From: Flavobacteriales bacterium UBA852
GTDB lineage: Bacteria; Bacteroidota; Bacteroidia; Flavobacteriales_E; Vicingaceae
DNA length: 64,000 nucleotides
NCBI GenBank assembly: GCA_002295925.1
Contig: DBGO01000016.1
Location: 68,248-132,247 of the forward strand
Reading direction: 5' to 3'
Made by a program: the position numbers and the translations under genes. Below the pieces are notes generated by a model that was not told the origin of the DNA, ran no database searches, and worked only from the letters and a program-made list of their open reading frames with translations. Positions 53,428 through 62,446 of this stretch are shown in pieces; within the stretch, counting starts at the first letter, position 1; each line of letters starts with the position of its first letter.

Positions 53428-53442
53428 CATAAAAATTGGGCT

Positions 53443-53661
53443 ATGCTTTTATTTCTGGATATAGGAACTTCCGAGTTATTTGTCATTATTTTATTTATCA
53501 TCATCTTTTTCGGTTCTAAAAAAATACCCGAATTAGCCAGAGGATTAGGGAAGGGAATACGTGAATTTAAAGATGCCACCTCGGAAATTCAACAGGAAAT
53601 AACCAAAAGTGCCAACGACATTAAAAAAGAAACCGATATTACCAAACATTTAAAAGATTAA
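53443..53661 (+). CDS. tatA: Sec-independent translocase protein TatA/E
   Basis: This 72-residue protein has one membrane helix (ELFVIILFIIIFFGSKKIPEL) with the conserved FGxxKIPEL turn. An amphipathic helix (GLGKGIREFKDATSEI) and a charged tail follow. TatA forms the pore that exports folded proteins, often cofactor-bearing ones. No tatC is visible in the window. It lies 6 bp before the CaCA exchanger gene. Confidence 0.92.
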   Translation: MLLFLDIGTSELFVIILFIIIFFGSKKIPELARGLGKGIREFKDATSEIQQEITKSANDIKKETDITKHLKD

Positions 53662-53667
53662 GAGAGT

Positions 53668-54591
53668 ATGGCGCTTTCATTTTTATTGCTATTTGTCGGT
53701 TTGACAATACTGATATTTTCAGGCGATTTTCTTGTCAGAGGTGCAGTAGGTATTGCCGCCAAGTTTGATGTTTCCACGTTGGTTATCGGAATGACGATAG
53801 TTGCTTTTGGCACATCTGCCCCGGAGTTAATCGTCAGTTTGGAAGCCGCCATTAAAAATCATCCCGAGATTGCCGTAGGCAATGTTATTGGTTCCAATAT
53901 TGCCAATTTAGGATTGGTGCTTGGCGCAACCGTATTGATAAAACCCATTTTAATTCAGCGAACAACCATCCGGCTCGATTGGCCTGCCATGATGCTCATT
54001 TCACTTTTACTGTGGGGATTTACACAAGATTATGAATTAACATTTACCGAAGGACTTATCTTATTTTTATTTTTAGCCGGATATTCCATTTTTATGGTTT
54101 ATTCTTCCAATTCCGAAATTGAAGAAATAGATGAAAACGACATAAAAAAACCTATTTACATTCATATTTTACTTGCGTTGGGCGGTTCTGTCGGTTTGGC
54201 TTACGGTGCCGACTTATTGTTGGAAAATGCCGTAAAAATTGCCCGTTACTTCAATGTGAGTGAATATGTAATAGGCACAACCATAGTGGCTTTTGGCACC
54301 AGTGTGCCCGAATTAATCACCTCTGTTGTTGCGGCACTTAAAAACCAATCGGATATTTCAATCGGTAACTTAATCGGTTCGAATATGTTTAATATCGGTT
54401 CGGTTTTAGGTATCACGGCAATGGTTAAAAAAATCCCTTTTTCCGAAACCGTTGTGTCGGAAGATATTTTTTGGATGTTGGGCGTATCGGTAATTGTATT
54501 GCCGTTAATGCTTTTAGGAAACCGTATGCCTCGTTGGACCGGCGTAATATTATTATCCGCTTATGCGCTATATATTTATTTTGTCCTATAA
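53668..54591 (+). CDS. Calcium/sodium antiporter (CaCA family, YrbG-like)
   Basis: This 307-residue membrane protein has ten predicted helices and an internal duplication. Both halves carry the alpha repeat: FGTSAPELIVS near ~50 and FGTSVPELITS near ~212, each followed by IGSN (NVIGSNIANLG, NLIGSNMFNIG). These motifs hold the cation-binding acidic residues. It exchanges Ca2+ or another cation for Na+ or K+ across the inner membrane. Confidence 0.94.
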   Translation: MALSFLLLFVGLTILIFSGDFLVRGAVGIAAKFDVSTLVIGMTIVAFGTSAPELIVSLEAAIKNHPEIAVGNVIGSNIANLGLVLGATVLIKPILIQRTTIRLDWPAMMLISLLLWGFTQDYELTFTEGLILFLFLAGYSIFMVYSSNSEIEEIDENDIKKPIYIHILLALGGSVGLAYGADLLLENAVKIARYFNVSEYVIGTTIVAFGTSVPELITSVVAALKNQSDISIGNLIGSNMFNIGSVLGITAMVKKIPFSETVVSEDIFWMLGVSVIVLPLMLLGNRMPRWTGVILLSAYALYIYFVL

Positions 54592-54633
54592 GCAAGTCGC
54601 AATAAAACCGTATTTTTTTCGTAAATTGCCTGT

Positions 54634-55323
54634 ATGTTTTCTGTTAAGAAAGTAATAATAATTGTAATTGCAGGTTTATTTTTTTCGTGTAAAAAAGATA
54701 AACAACCGGCAGTTGATTTAGGTTTGGATTATCGACCGTTGCAGGTTGGAAATTACGTTATATATCAGGCAGATTCAATTGTTTATGATGATTTTTACAA
54801 TCCCGTAAAGATTGATACATTTTCGTTTCAGGTAAAAGAAAAGTTAGTAAAAACATTTACCGATGCCTCCGGAAATTCGGCTTTTCAATTATACCGGTTC
54901 AAAAAAACAGCTGACACTGCCGATTGGATTGTTTCTGATGTTTGGTTTTGTTATGTAGAAGATGAAAAACGATTCATTCAGGATGAAGAAAATGTAAAAT
55001 ATGTAAAATTGATATTTCCGCCAAAGGAAAATGAAAAATGGAACGGAAATGCTCAAAACACCTTACCGGAAAGAGAATACATATATGAAAATATCCATCA
55101 ACCCGAAACGGTCAATAATCTGTCTTTTGATTCGGTGGTTACTGTTAACCAAACCGATTATCAAAACAATTTAATTTACGAAAAAGAATATATTGAAAAA
55201 TATGCCAAGCATATCGGTATGATTTACAAACGCATTTATGACGTAAAAAAAGATATTGCCACACAAGAAATTTTATCGGGTGTGGATTACAAACTAAAAG
55301 TTATTGCTTATGGAAAGGAATAA
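54634..55323 (+). CDS. Hypothetical lipoprotein
   Basis: This 229-residue protein has a lipoprotein signal (AGLFFSC-KKDK) and a mature part of alternating strands and charged loops (RPLQVGNYVIYQADSIVYDD, then VKEKLVKTFTDASGN). I do not recognise a family. It overlaps the S8 peptidase gene by 14 bp, so they are translated together. It may be an outer-membrane lipoprotein assisting or protecting against that protease, but this is position-based only. Confidence 0.65.
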   Translation: MFSVKKVIIIVIAGLFFSCKKDKQPAVDLGLDYRPLQVGNYVIYQADSIVYDDFYNPVKIDTFSFQVKEKLVKTFTDASGNSAFQLYRFKKTADTADWIVSDVWFCYVEDEKRFIQDEENVKYVKLIFPPKENEKWNGNAQNTLPEREYIYENIHQPETVNNLSFDSVVTVNQTDYQNNLIYEKEYIEKYAKHIGMIYKRIYDVKKDIATQEILSGVDYKLKVIAYGKE

Positions 55324-56917
55324 ACGAATCGTGTTGCTTTTAACACTATTCCTTTCGGTCAATATATTTGCGCAAGACAGATATTGGGTTGTATTTTCCG
55401 ACAAAAACAATTCGCCTTATAGCTTACAAAATCCGGAACAGTTTCTTTCAAGCAAATCTTTGCAGCGAAGAACAGAACAAAATTACCCGTTAGATTCTAC
55501 CGATTTACCGATTAATCCGCAATATTTAAATTTAATTAAACCTTACGGACAAATATTATTCACTTCTAAGTGGTTTAATGCGGCGTGTATTGTTACGGAC
55601 AGTTTAAATGCAGGGCAAATTGCTCAAATTCAAAAAGTTGATACTGTTTATCGCATTTTTAATGCACATGTAACTCAAAAGAAAATAAATAAATTTACAA
55701 ATATTACCAAAACATTGGATTATGGCATTGCAGCCAAACAAATACAAATGCTCAAAGGCGATTTTTTACATCAATTGGGCTATTTGGGCAATAAAACCAT
55801 TGCTGTAATTGATGCCGGGTTCAACAACACCGATTCTATTGATGTATTCGGTTCTTTGCGTTCCGAAAATAGAATTTTATCTACTTACAATGCTGTTTTA
55901 CAAAATACCGATGTGTACAGTTTTGCCAACCACGGCACGCAGGTATTATCCATCATTACTGCTGATATACCCGGGCAAATGACAGGAACTGCACCGAAAG
56001 CCAAAGTGCATTTATTGATTTCGGAAGATATGACCGGAGAACAAATTATCGAAGAATATTATTTTGTTCGCACACTTGAATATGCCGACAGTGCAGGAGT
56101 GGAAGTTTTTAATACTTCGTTAGGTTACACAACTTTTGATGACAGTACACAAAATCATACTTATAACGATTTAAACGGGAAAACAGCCATAAACAGTATT
56201 GCTTGTTCTTTAGCTGTACAAAAAGGTATGTTGCCGGTATTGAGTGCCGGGAATTCGGGAGCTAATCCTTGGCATTTTATTGGTACGCCGGCAGATGCAA
56301 TTAACAGTATTACAGTTGGTGCGGTGGATGAAAATGAATTTCACGCACCGTTTAGTTCTTATGGACCGGCTGCAGACGGCAGGATAAAACCAGAAGTGTG
56401 TGCTTTGGGAGCGCTTGCAACAGTTGCCAATCCTGATAACAGTATAGGCGTGGGGAGTGGCACTTCTTTTTCTGCGCCGGTTATTTGCGGTTTGACCGCT
56501 TGTTTATGGGAAGCTTTTCCCGAAAAAACGAATCTTGAAATTAGAGAAGCAATTATCAAAAGTGCTCATTTATATAATAATCCGAATGACTCAATGGGTT
56601 ATGGTATTCCTGATTTTAAAATTGCTTATCAATTATTGCGAAATGATATTGCAACGCAGAACACATCGCAATTATTGGATTTTTCATTTAATAATAATCA
56701 ATTGGAAATATTATTGTATTACAATGATGATAATCCTTTAGTGTTTAAAATTTATGATCTTTCAGGTAAAATTTTATGGGAAAAAGAAATCACTTTATTG
56801 CAAAAAGGAGAGCTGTATTTCTTTAATGAATTGATAAATCCGCTTTCTTCCGGTGTGTATGTTTTTTCGGTAAACGGAAATAAAAAATTATCAAAGAAGT
56901 TTATCGTTGTAAAATAA
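55310..56917 (+). CDS. S8 subtilisin-family peptidase with T9SS sorting domain
   Basis: This 535-residue protease has a signal peptide (to about VNIFAQ), then a pro-domain-like region (~20-160). The subtilisin domain has the triad D168 (VIDAGF), H208 (ANHGTQ) and S386 (GTSFSAP), with the oxyanion region SAGNSGA between His and Ser. The last ~85 residues form a T9SS type A sorting domain (FKIYDLSGKILWE to KKFIVVK). It would be exported to the cell surface or medium. The ATG at 55310 is chosen over TTG at 55304. Confidence 0.93.
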   Translation: MERNKRIVLLLTLFLSVNIFAQDRYWVVFSDKNNSPYSLQNPEQFLSSKSLQRRTEQNYPLDSTDLPINPQYLNLIKPYGQILFTSKWFNAACIVTDSLNAGQIAQIQKVDTVYRIFNAHVTQKKINKFTNITKTLDYGIAAKQIQMLKGDFLHQLGYLGNKTIAVIDAGFNNTDSIDVFGSLRSENRILSTYNAVLQNTDVYSFANHGTQVLSIITADIPGQMTGTAPKAKVHLLISEDMTGEQIIEEYYFVRTLEYADSAGVEVFNTSLGYTTFDDSTQNHTYNDLNGKTAINSIACSLAVQKGMLPVLSAGNSGANPWHFIGTPADAINSITVGAVDENEFHAPFSSYGPAADGRIKPEVCALGALATVANPDNSIGVGSGTSFSAPVICGLTACLWEAFPEKTNLEIREAIIKSAHLYNNPNDSMGYGIPDFKIAYQLLRNDIATQNTSQLLDFSFNNNQLEILLYYNDDNPLVFKIYDLSGKILWEKEITLLQKGELYFFNELINPLSSGVYVFSVNGNKKLSKKFIVVK

Positions 56918-56919
56918 AG

Positions 56920-59232
56920 CTAATCTAACTGGCCCTTATTGTAGAGCATATAGCCAATATGAAATAAAAAGCTGAATTGTTCACCAGGTTTTCCGTCGTA
57001 ATAATTGATATTGAAAGCAATTGGTCCGAAGGGTGAATGAAATACCACAGCATTGGAAACGATATAATACCTGTTGGATAAATCGGCGCCATAGTACGAT
57101 TTATTTAAATCATCGTGTAAAATTTTGTTTAATGGCTGAAAAATATATCCCTCGATTCGTAATTGGAGCTTTTCAGTAATGGATAATATTGCTTTTAATC
57201 CGCCGCCGGCAAACGTGTGCGCTCTGTAATTGGGCATAAAAAATGTTTTTGCTTCGGGGATAGGAGTGAACGCCGGAGCAGATAATATGCTTGCCGTATA
57301 ATTTTGAAAAAACGGTTGATTTGATTGATAAACTTCGAGCATAATACCGAAATTAACTTTATGTTTACTGTTAAAGTATGTCTCATACAAAGCGTGAAAT
57401 TGCAACCATTGATGATTCTTTATTACAGATAGAGTGTCCGGATTTGTATTTCCGGGCTTGGTGTTTTCTGTTCCGTTGATATATCTTGCCGACAAGAGCA
57501 ATCGACTGCCTTTTGAGGCATACATTGTATAATTTAAAGAGTTGTATTCTATTTTGGCATAAGGCGAATAATTCGTAAAATCGGTAATATCTGCCGTATC
57601 CACAGAAGTAAAAGTTTCGGTCTGGAAATATTGATTTTCAAAAAAACCGTAGGTTGTTCCTAATGTTAACTTTCCATTTGTACGAGTTAACGGAAAGCCC
57701 AGTTCGGTAAATAAAAAGTTATTTTTTTGCACCAAAAACGAGGGTTTAATATCTTCAAAAAAATTGGAACTGCTTTTAAAATAATCCCATTTCGACAAAG
57801 TTCCGCCGGCTTCCCAATATAAAGGGATGCGCCACGGTACATCAATCCTAAATTTTACCAAGGTTGAATTATATAATTTACCAAAGTATGAGTTACCATA
57901 AACAGAGTAAGCCAGTTTATCTAAGAAATTATATTGTAAACTAATAAACCCTTCACTAATTGGTCGATTGCTGAAATATCCGCCAAATCCTAAAATATTG
58001 TTGTGTTCTTTAATTACTTTAAGGTGTAAAGTGTATTTTTCTGTAGATGGATTATATTTTACTTCGGGGAATATGGAGCGAATATGATTTTCGGATAATA
58101 ATTTAAAGTATTCTGGAATTAATTCGTCAATGGGTAATTCTTTTTTATACTTAATTTTAAGTGAATTTTTAATGTAAGATTGTTGCGCTTTATTTACACC
58201 TGTAATTTCTATATTATCAATTACTACAGGTTTTAAATCGTTTTTAAAATTTACTCTGCGTAATTCTATTTCAGACGGATTTACGGTTTGCACATTCTTT
58301 TTTATTGAATCAATGTAAGAAATTGCTTTTTCGTATCCTTTGGTATATGCTTCCAATGCTTTTGCAAAATCAAAAGTGGAAATTTCTTCCACATCGGGCT
58401 CTATCATAATTCCTACATCAACACCAACATCGCAACTCACGGTATATTTAGATTTTTTTACAATCATATTGCGAATTTGCGAAAGCGGATTATCTATTGT
58501 TGGTTTTTCGAAGTTGTAAGAAACATTACTACCGATAATAAAATCGGGCATAAAATCGTAATACATGGTGTTAATGGGGAAATTGTCATAAATTCCGCCG
58601 TCAAACAATATGTGACCGTTATAATCTACCGGTTTGAAATATAGTGGGTAAGCCGACGATGCTCTGACCGCAGTGCTTAAATTTCCTTTACTGAAAACTA
58701 TTGGCTTGCGCTCGGTAATATCAGCCGCCACACAACGAAAAGGAATCATCAGTTTATCAAAATCGTAATTGGCTTTTGCAGCAGCCGGTTCCAGGTATTT
58801 AATCAATAACATTTCTACAGCATGTGCCGAAACCAAGTTGCCGGGCAAAGAAGTTTCTATACTGTCAAGCGTTAATTTCAACTTAATCCAAACCGGGTCT
58901 TCAGATATTTGACGTAAAAAATAGGAGTATTCATCTTCATATTTTCCTTTAACGGCTTTTATAAATTTTTCGGAAGTAAAAAGCTGAAGCATTTCATCGG
59001 GAGAGTAACCGGCCGAATAAAATGCACCCACAATTGCACCCATAGATGTTCCGGTAATGTAGTCAATTTCTATTCCGTTTTCTTCGAGTGCTTTTAAAAC
59101 GCCAATATGAGCAAATCCGGCAGCTCCGCCACCACTCATTACCAAACCGACATTTTGATGCTTTTGCCCGTAAACAAGAGAAAATGCAAGAATAGAAAAA
59201 AGCAAAATTATATGTTTAACTTTGACAATCAT
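56920..59232 (-). CDS. Patatin-POTRA-beta-barrel protein (type Vd autotransporter-like phospholipase)
   Basis: This 770-residue protein has a signal peptide (to about SLVYGQ), then a patatin domain (~25-310) with oxyanion loop GGGAAGFAHIG, nucleophile S63 in GTSMG and Asp211 in DGG. A POTRA-like domain lies at ~337-408 (VIDNIEITGVNKA), and residues ~412-770 form a beta-barrel with the terminal strands of BamA/Omp85 type. This is the domain order of PlpD and FplA, the type Vd secretion family. The enzyme would be a lipase A1/A2 carried across the outer membrane by its own barrel. ATG at 59232 is chosen, since the signal peptide follows. It is divergent from the thioredoxin-like gene. Confidence 0.9.
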   Translation of the reverse strand: MIVKVKHIILLFSILAFSLVYGQKHQNVGLVMSGGGAAGFAHIGVLKALEENGIEIDYITGTSMGAIVGAFYSAGYSPDEMLQLFTSEKFIKAVKGKYEDEYSYFLRQISEDPVWIKLKLTLDSIETSLPGNLVSAHAVEMLLIKYLEPAAAKANYDFDKLMIPFRCVAADITERKPIVFSKGNLSTAVRASSAYPLYFKPVDYNGHILFDGGIYDNFPINTMYYDFMPDFIIGSNVSYNFEKPTIDNPLSQIRNMIVKKSKYTVSCDVGVDVGIMIEPDVEEISTFDFAKALEAYTKGYEKAISYIDSIKKNVQTVNPSEIELRRVNFKNDLKPVVIDNIEITGVNKAQQSYIKNSLKIKYKKELPIDELIPEYFKLLSENHIRSIFPEVKYNPSTEKYTLHLKVIKEHNNILGFGGYFSNRPISEGFISLQYNFLDKLAYSVYGNSYFGKLYNSTLVKFRIDVPWRIPLYWEAGGTLSKWDYFKSSSNFFEDIKPSFLVQKNNFLFTELGFPLTRTNGKLTLGTTYGFFENQYFQTETFTSVDTADITDFTNYSPYAKIEYNSLNYTMYASKGSRLLLSARYINGTENTKPGNTNPDTLSVIKNHQWLQFHALYETYFNSKHKVNFGIMLEVYQSNQPFFQNYTASILSAPAFTPIPEAKTFFMPNYRAHTFAGGGLKAILSITEKLQLRIEGYIFQPLNKILHDDLNKSYYGADLSNRYYIVSNAVVFHSPFGPIAFNINYYDGKPGEQFSFLFHIGYMLYNKGQLD
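59217..59224 (+). promoter_or_regulatory. -7 element of the thioredoxin-like lipoprotein gene
   Basis: TAACTTTG (59217-59224) is inside the 5' coding end of the divergent patatin gene and 32 bp before the ATG at 59257. Fits TAnnTTTG; no -33 box is clear. Confidence 0.4.
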
Positions 59233-59256
59233 CACTCTGTAAAAGTAATTATTTAT

Positions 59257-59748
59257 ATGTTGAGTCTTATTATACGTAGAAAAAAAAATGTCTTTTGTAT
59301 TATTGCGATAATATTTATATTTTTCAATACCTCTTGTTCTTCTCATCATGAAAAAATGCCCGATTTTAAATTTTTCACCACGCAACGGCAATGGCTTTCA
59401 TCCAACGAAATGAAGGATAAAAATATTGTGGTCATCTATTTTAATTCGGGATGCGAGTTTTGCCAAGATGAAATGGCAGATATATTGGCACATAATAATG
59501 CTTTTAAGCAGAAAAATGTCCAATTTGTATTCATTTCTATAGAAAGTCTGTCCGGATTACAACATTTCACATCAATATTTGCTTATGATACAATACCCAA
59601 TTGGACTTTTGCTCATGTTTCGCCGGCACAGGTTGACAGTGTTTTTCAAACCGAGACTGTTCCTACAATATTTATATACAAAAACGGTGAGTTGTTAGAG
59701 AAGAATATCGGTCAGTTGGAAGCCGATGATATTTTAGATGAATTTTGA
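59257..59748 (+). CDS. Thioredoxin-like lipoprotein
   Basis: This 163-residue protein has an N-terminal hydrophobic stretch ending in a lipobox (NTSC with C27) and a thioredoxin fold. The latter has IVVIYFNSGCEFCQDEM (C66-x-x-C69), QFVFISIES and the cis-Pro-like VPTIFIYKNG. A redox-active CxxC on the periplasmic side suggests disulfide or cytochrome maturation chemistry. The 3' end overlaps the convergent MFS gene by 37 bp. It is divergent from the patatin-barrel gene with only 24 bp between start codons. Confidence 0.8.
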   Translation: MLSLIIRRKKNVFCIIAIIFIFFNTSCSSHHEKMPDFKFFTTQRQWLSSNEMKDKNIVVIYFNSGCEFCQDEMADILAHNNAFKQKNVQFVFISIESLSGLQHFTSIFAYDTIPNWTFAHVSPAQVDSVFQTETVPTIFIYKNGELLEKNIGQLEADDILDEF

Positions 59749-60959
59749 CGTTCATATAAATTTATCAATCGCATATAAGCAATAACTCCAATGCTGTATA
59801 AACCGGCAGTAATCAAGAAAATATTCATGTAACTGATATTACTGTCACGCAAAATTTGAAAAATCTTGGAGCTGACAAACCAACTTCCTGACCATATTGC
59901 CGAGGTTAAAGCACTGTATATATCCCGATTTTTATCGCCAACGTATTGCATTACTACATCAGAAGTCATTGGTCCGGCAAGATTCATTAAAGGTTGACGC
60001 AAAATATAGCAGGCAATAGCCAAATAAACCGCCCAAGAATAAGGAATTATCTCGGTAAATGCTAAAATAACAAGTGCTAAAATTGCCGAAAACTGAGTGG
60101 TGGGAATGGCTTTTTTATATCCTAGTTTTTCTTTTATTACAGGAACAAAAAGCACCGATGTAAATACCAAAATTGTAGTAATAGCACTTAACAAAGCAAA
60201 TTGATTGGAATCTATGCCGTGAATCTTATAAAAAAACAAACTGATAAAAGGAATAGTCAAACCGGCGCCAATAGCAATAATAAACGTAGGAATAAGTGCT
60301 TGAAAAATTTTTGACCAATCAAATGCTTTTAAATCCCAAGGGTTGGGATTTTGCAACACCACATTTTCTTTATATTTAATTTTAGATACGAAATAATAGG
60401 ACAAGAATCCCAATGAAGAAATAAGAATCAACAATTTATCTTCAGTAAAATATTCAGGTGAAATTTTTGACAAACCAAAGATAAGAAACCCGCTGACAAT
60501 TCCGCCCAAACTCCAAGTTGAAAAACTTAAACTGATGGCTTCGGTGTGGGTTTCGGGTTTTGCATTTCTGATAATATAAGGTAAAGCACTAATTTGTATC
60601 CCAATAAAACTTACTCCCCAAATAAAAAGTAATACGGACAAAAGGGCGTCTGCATGCCATTTAATAGCGAATACAATTAAAATAGATGTGAGCGGTGTTA
60701 ACAGGGAAGAAATGATAAAAAACGGTTTCATTTTTCTTCCTTTTATATACAAACCAAAAGGAAAAGCCAATAACAATACACTCAAAAACCTGAATGAAAT
60801 AAATTTAGCACTTTCGGCATCCGAATATCCTTGTTTGCTCATAAATATGAGCAATATTGCCATAAATGCGGCATTTATCATTTGAATCAGAAATTCGGCA
60901 ACGATAAAGTAACGAATATGGAGCTCTACTTTTTTATATTTACCAAGGAGTGAAGCCAT
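59712..60959 (-). CDS. MFS transporter
   Basis: This 415-residue membrane protein has twelve predicted helices (two groups of six, split around residue ~200), typical of the major facilitator superfamily. FISFRFLSVLLLAFPFGLYI marks the second helix and its loop. FGLSKISPEYFTEDK stands between helices six and seven. No substrate can be named. It follows miaA with TAATG overlap, so it is in the same operon. Its 3' end overlaps the thioredoxin-like gene on the other strand. Confidence 0.85.
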   Translation of the reverse strand: MASLLGKYKKVELHIRYFIVAEFLIQMINAAFMAILLIFMSKQGYSDAESAKFISFRFLSVLLLAFPFGLYIKGRKMKPFFIISSLLTPLTSILIVFAIKWHADALLSVLLFIWGVSFIGIQISALPYIIRNAKPETHTEAISLSFSTWSLGGIVSGFLIFGLSKISPEYFTEDKLLILISSLGFLSYYFVSKIKYKENVVLQNPNPWDLKAFDWSKIFQALIPTFIIAIGAGLTIPFISLFFYKIHGIDSNQFALLSAITTILVFTSVLFVPVIKEKLGYKKAIPTTQFSAILALVILAFTEIIPYSWAVYLAIACYILRQPLMNLAGPMTSDVVMQYVGDKNRDIYSALTSAIWSGSWFVSSKIFQILRDSNISYMNIFLITAGLYSIGVIAYMRLINLYERQNSSKISSASN

Positions 60960-61870
60960 TATAAAAATTGGCTTACAAAACTAATGATTTGCGCCTCATC
61001 TTTGGGGTGAAACCATTGAATTTCTTTATCTTTATTAAACCAGGTCATTTGCCGTTTGGCATATCGGCGTGTGTTGGTTTTTATTTTTTCAACGGCTTCT
61101 TCTAATGTAAAGTCACCATCGAAATAAGCAAACAGCTCTCTGTAACCAACGGTTTTAAGTGCATTATGATTTCTATACGGTAATACATTTTTGGCTTCTT
61201 CCAACAATCCTTGTTCCATCATCTTATCTACACGCAAATTAATGCGATTATATAATTCATCTCGCTCTCTCGACAGTCCGATTTTGATAATGTTATACGG
61301 CCGCTTTTGGCGAATACCTTTTTTCAGTTCGGATGCCGGTTTTCCTGTTATCAGTGAAATTTCTATTGCTCTTAAAAGTCGTTTGGGATTGTTACTGTCA
61401 ATTATGCTGTATCCTTTTGGGTCGAGTTTTTGATATTTTTCTTGTAATGCCGAAAGTCCTTTTTTGGCAAACAATTCATTCAATTCTTTTCTTATTTCAG
61501 GATTGGCATCCGGAATATTTTCATCAAAACCATTGCACAGTATATCAATGTAAAGCCCTGAACCGCCGGTTACAATTACATTTTTTCCGGAAGCGAAAAT
61601 TTCATCAATTTTCTTCAAAGCATCCTTTTCAAAATCGTTGGCATTATATTCTTTTTCTATAGAAATAAAATCAACAAAATGATGGGGAATGTTTTTTTGC
61701 TCTTCCTTGGTGGGTTTAGCCGTGCCAATAGACAGTTCTTTGTAAAACTGCCTGGAGTCGGCTGAGATTATTTCGGCATTTATTTGCTTGGCTACATATA
61801 CACACAAATCTGTTTTGCCTACTGCCGTAGGACCGGAAATTACAAAAACCGTATTTTGTTTTTTACTCAA
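60959..61870 (-). CDS. miaA: tRNA dimethylallyltransferase
   Basis: This 303-residue enzyme adds the dimethylallyl group to A37 of tRNAs reading UNN codons. Seen are ISGPTAVGKTDLC (P-loop), ISADSRQFYKELSIGTAKP (substrate Asp), VTGGSGLYID, and GYRELFAYFDGDFTLEEAVE followed by NTRRYAKRQMTWF. The start is TTG at 61870, 4 bp after the upstream stop; no ATG is available before the P-loop. It lies in an operon between the ORF3-like gene and MFS gene. Confidence 0.95.
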   Translation of the reverse strand: MSKKQNTVFVISGPTAVGKTDLCVYVAKQINAEIISADSRQFYKELSIGTAKPTKEEQKNIPHHFVDFISIEKEYNANDFEKDALKKIDEIFASGKNVIVTGGSGLYIDILCNGFDENIPDANPEIRKELNELFAKKGLSALQEKYQKLDPKGYSIIDSNNPKRLLRAIEISLITGKPASELKKGIRQKRPYNIIKIGLSRERDELYNRINLRVDKMMEQGLLEEAKNVLPYRNHNALKTVGYRELFAYFDGDFTLEEAVEKIKTNTRRYAKRQMTWFNKDKEIQWFHPKDEAQIISFVSQFL

Positions 61871-61873
61871 GGA

Positions 61874-62398
61874 TTAGAAGTCGTAATTCTCAAAGTTTTC
61901 AAAATCGTCAAAATCATCGAAAATATCATCGTCAAAGAGAGAGTCTTTTTTCGTGTCTTGTTGTGTTGTGTCTTGGCTTAATACGGCTTTATTTCTTTGT
62001 TCCTCGTCGGGCGATTCTCCAAAAGAGTCAACCAATAACGGATAAGCAGTAGTTTGATTGTAAGGCAAAATATCGACTAATTCAACGAAAAAATACCATT
62101 CGTTTAAAAAATCATAAATATAAATGAGTTTATCGCCTTGTTCACTCAAAACTTCGTTAAGATGGGTAGAGTTCATTTGTCTTTGTTGAGTTTCATCGAA
62201 AGCAACAATAGGTATTTCTTCCAATTTCTCCCAACTGTCATTTGAAAGGTAAAAGGATGCCGGTTCGGAATTACTCAAATCAAAAGCATCCAATATTGCA
62301 TAATGCAATGACTCCAAGTTATCCTTGCTGTCTATTAAAATATCGCGGTAAATGACGTCTTTGTCATCGAGTAAAACTCTAAGTTTAAATACTTGCAT
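61874..62398 (-). CDS. pRiA4b ORF-3-like protein with acidic tail
   Basis: This 174-residue protein has the pRiA4b-ORF3-like domain over ~1-125 (MQVFKLRVLLDDKDVIYRDI, then LHYAILDAFDLSNSEPASFYL). The domain takes its name from a plasmid gene and appears in mobile elements and many chromosomes; its role is unknown. The final ~30 residues are a repeated Asp/Phe/Glu tail (LFDDDIFDDFDDFENF), probably disordered or metal-binding. It is first in the operon with miaA, and its promoter at 62403 lies just ahead of the ATG. Confidence 0.82.
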   Translation of the reverse strand: MQVFKLRVLLDDKDVIYRDILIDSKDNLESLHYAILDAFDLSNSEPASFYLSNDSWEKLEEIPIVAFDETQQRQMNSTHLNEVLSEQGDKLIYIYDFLNEWYFFVELVDILPYNQTTAYPLLVDSFGESPDEEQRNKAVLSQDTTQQDTKKDSLFDDDIFDDFDDFENFENYDF

Positions 62399-62402
62399 AA
62401 CA

Positions 62403-62431
62403 CAAAGTTATCGAAATTAAATTTAGCACAA
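62403..62431 (-). promoter_or_regulatory. Promoter of the ORF3-like/miaA/MFS operon
   Basis: On the minus strand TTG (62431-62429, within TTTG) and TAACTTTG (62410-62403) are 18 bp apart. The ATG at 62398 is 4 bp from the -7 box, so the mRNA would have almost no leader. Confidence 0.65.
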
Positions 62432-62446
62432 ATTAAACAGTTACGG

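Noticed and set aside
59107..59256. N-terminal extension of the thioredoxin-like lipoprotein
   Set aside because: An extension of 50 residues would run deep into the divergent patatin gene and bury the lipoprotein signal inside the chain; the ATG at 59257 puts the signal at the N terminus.
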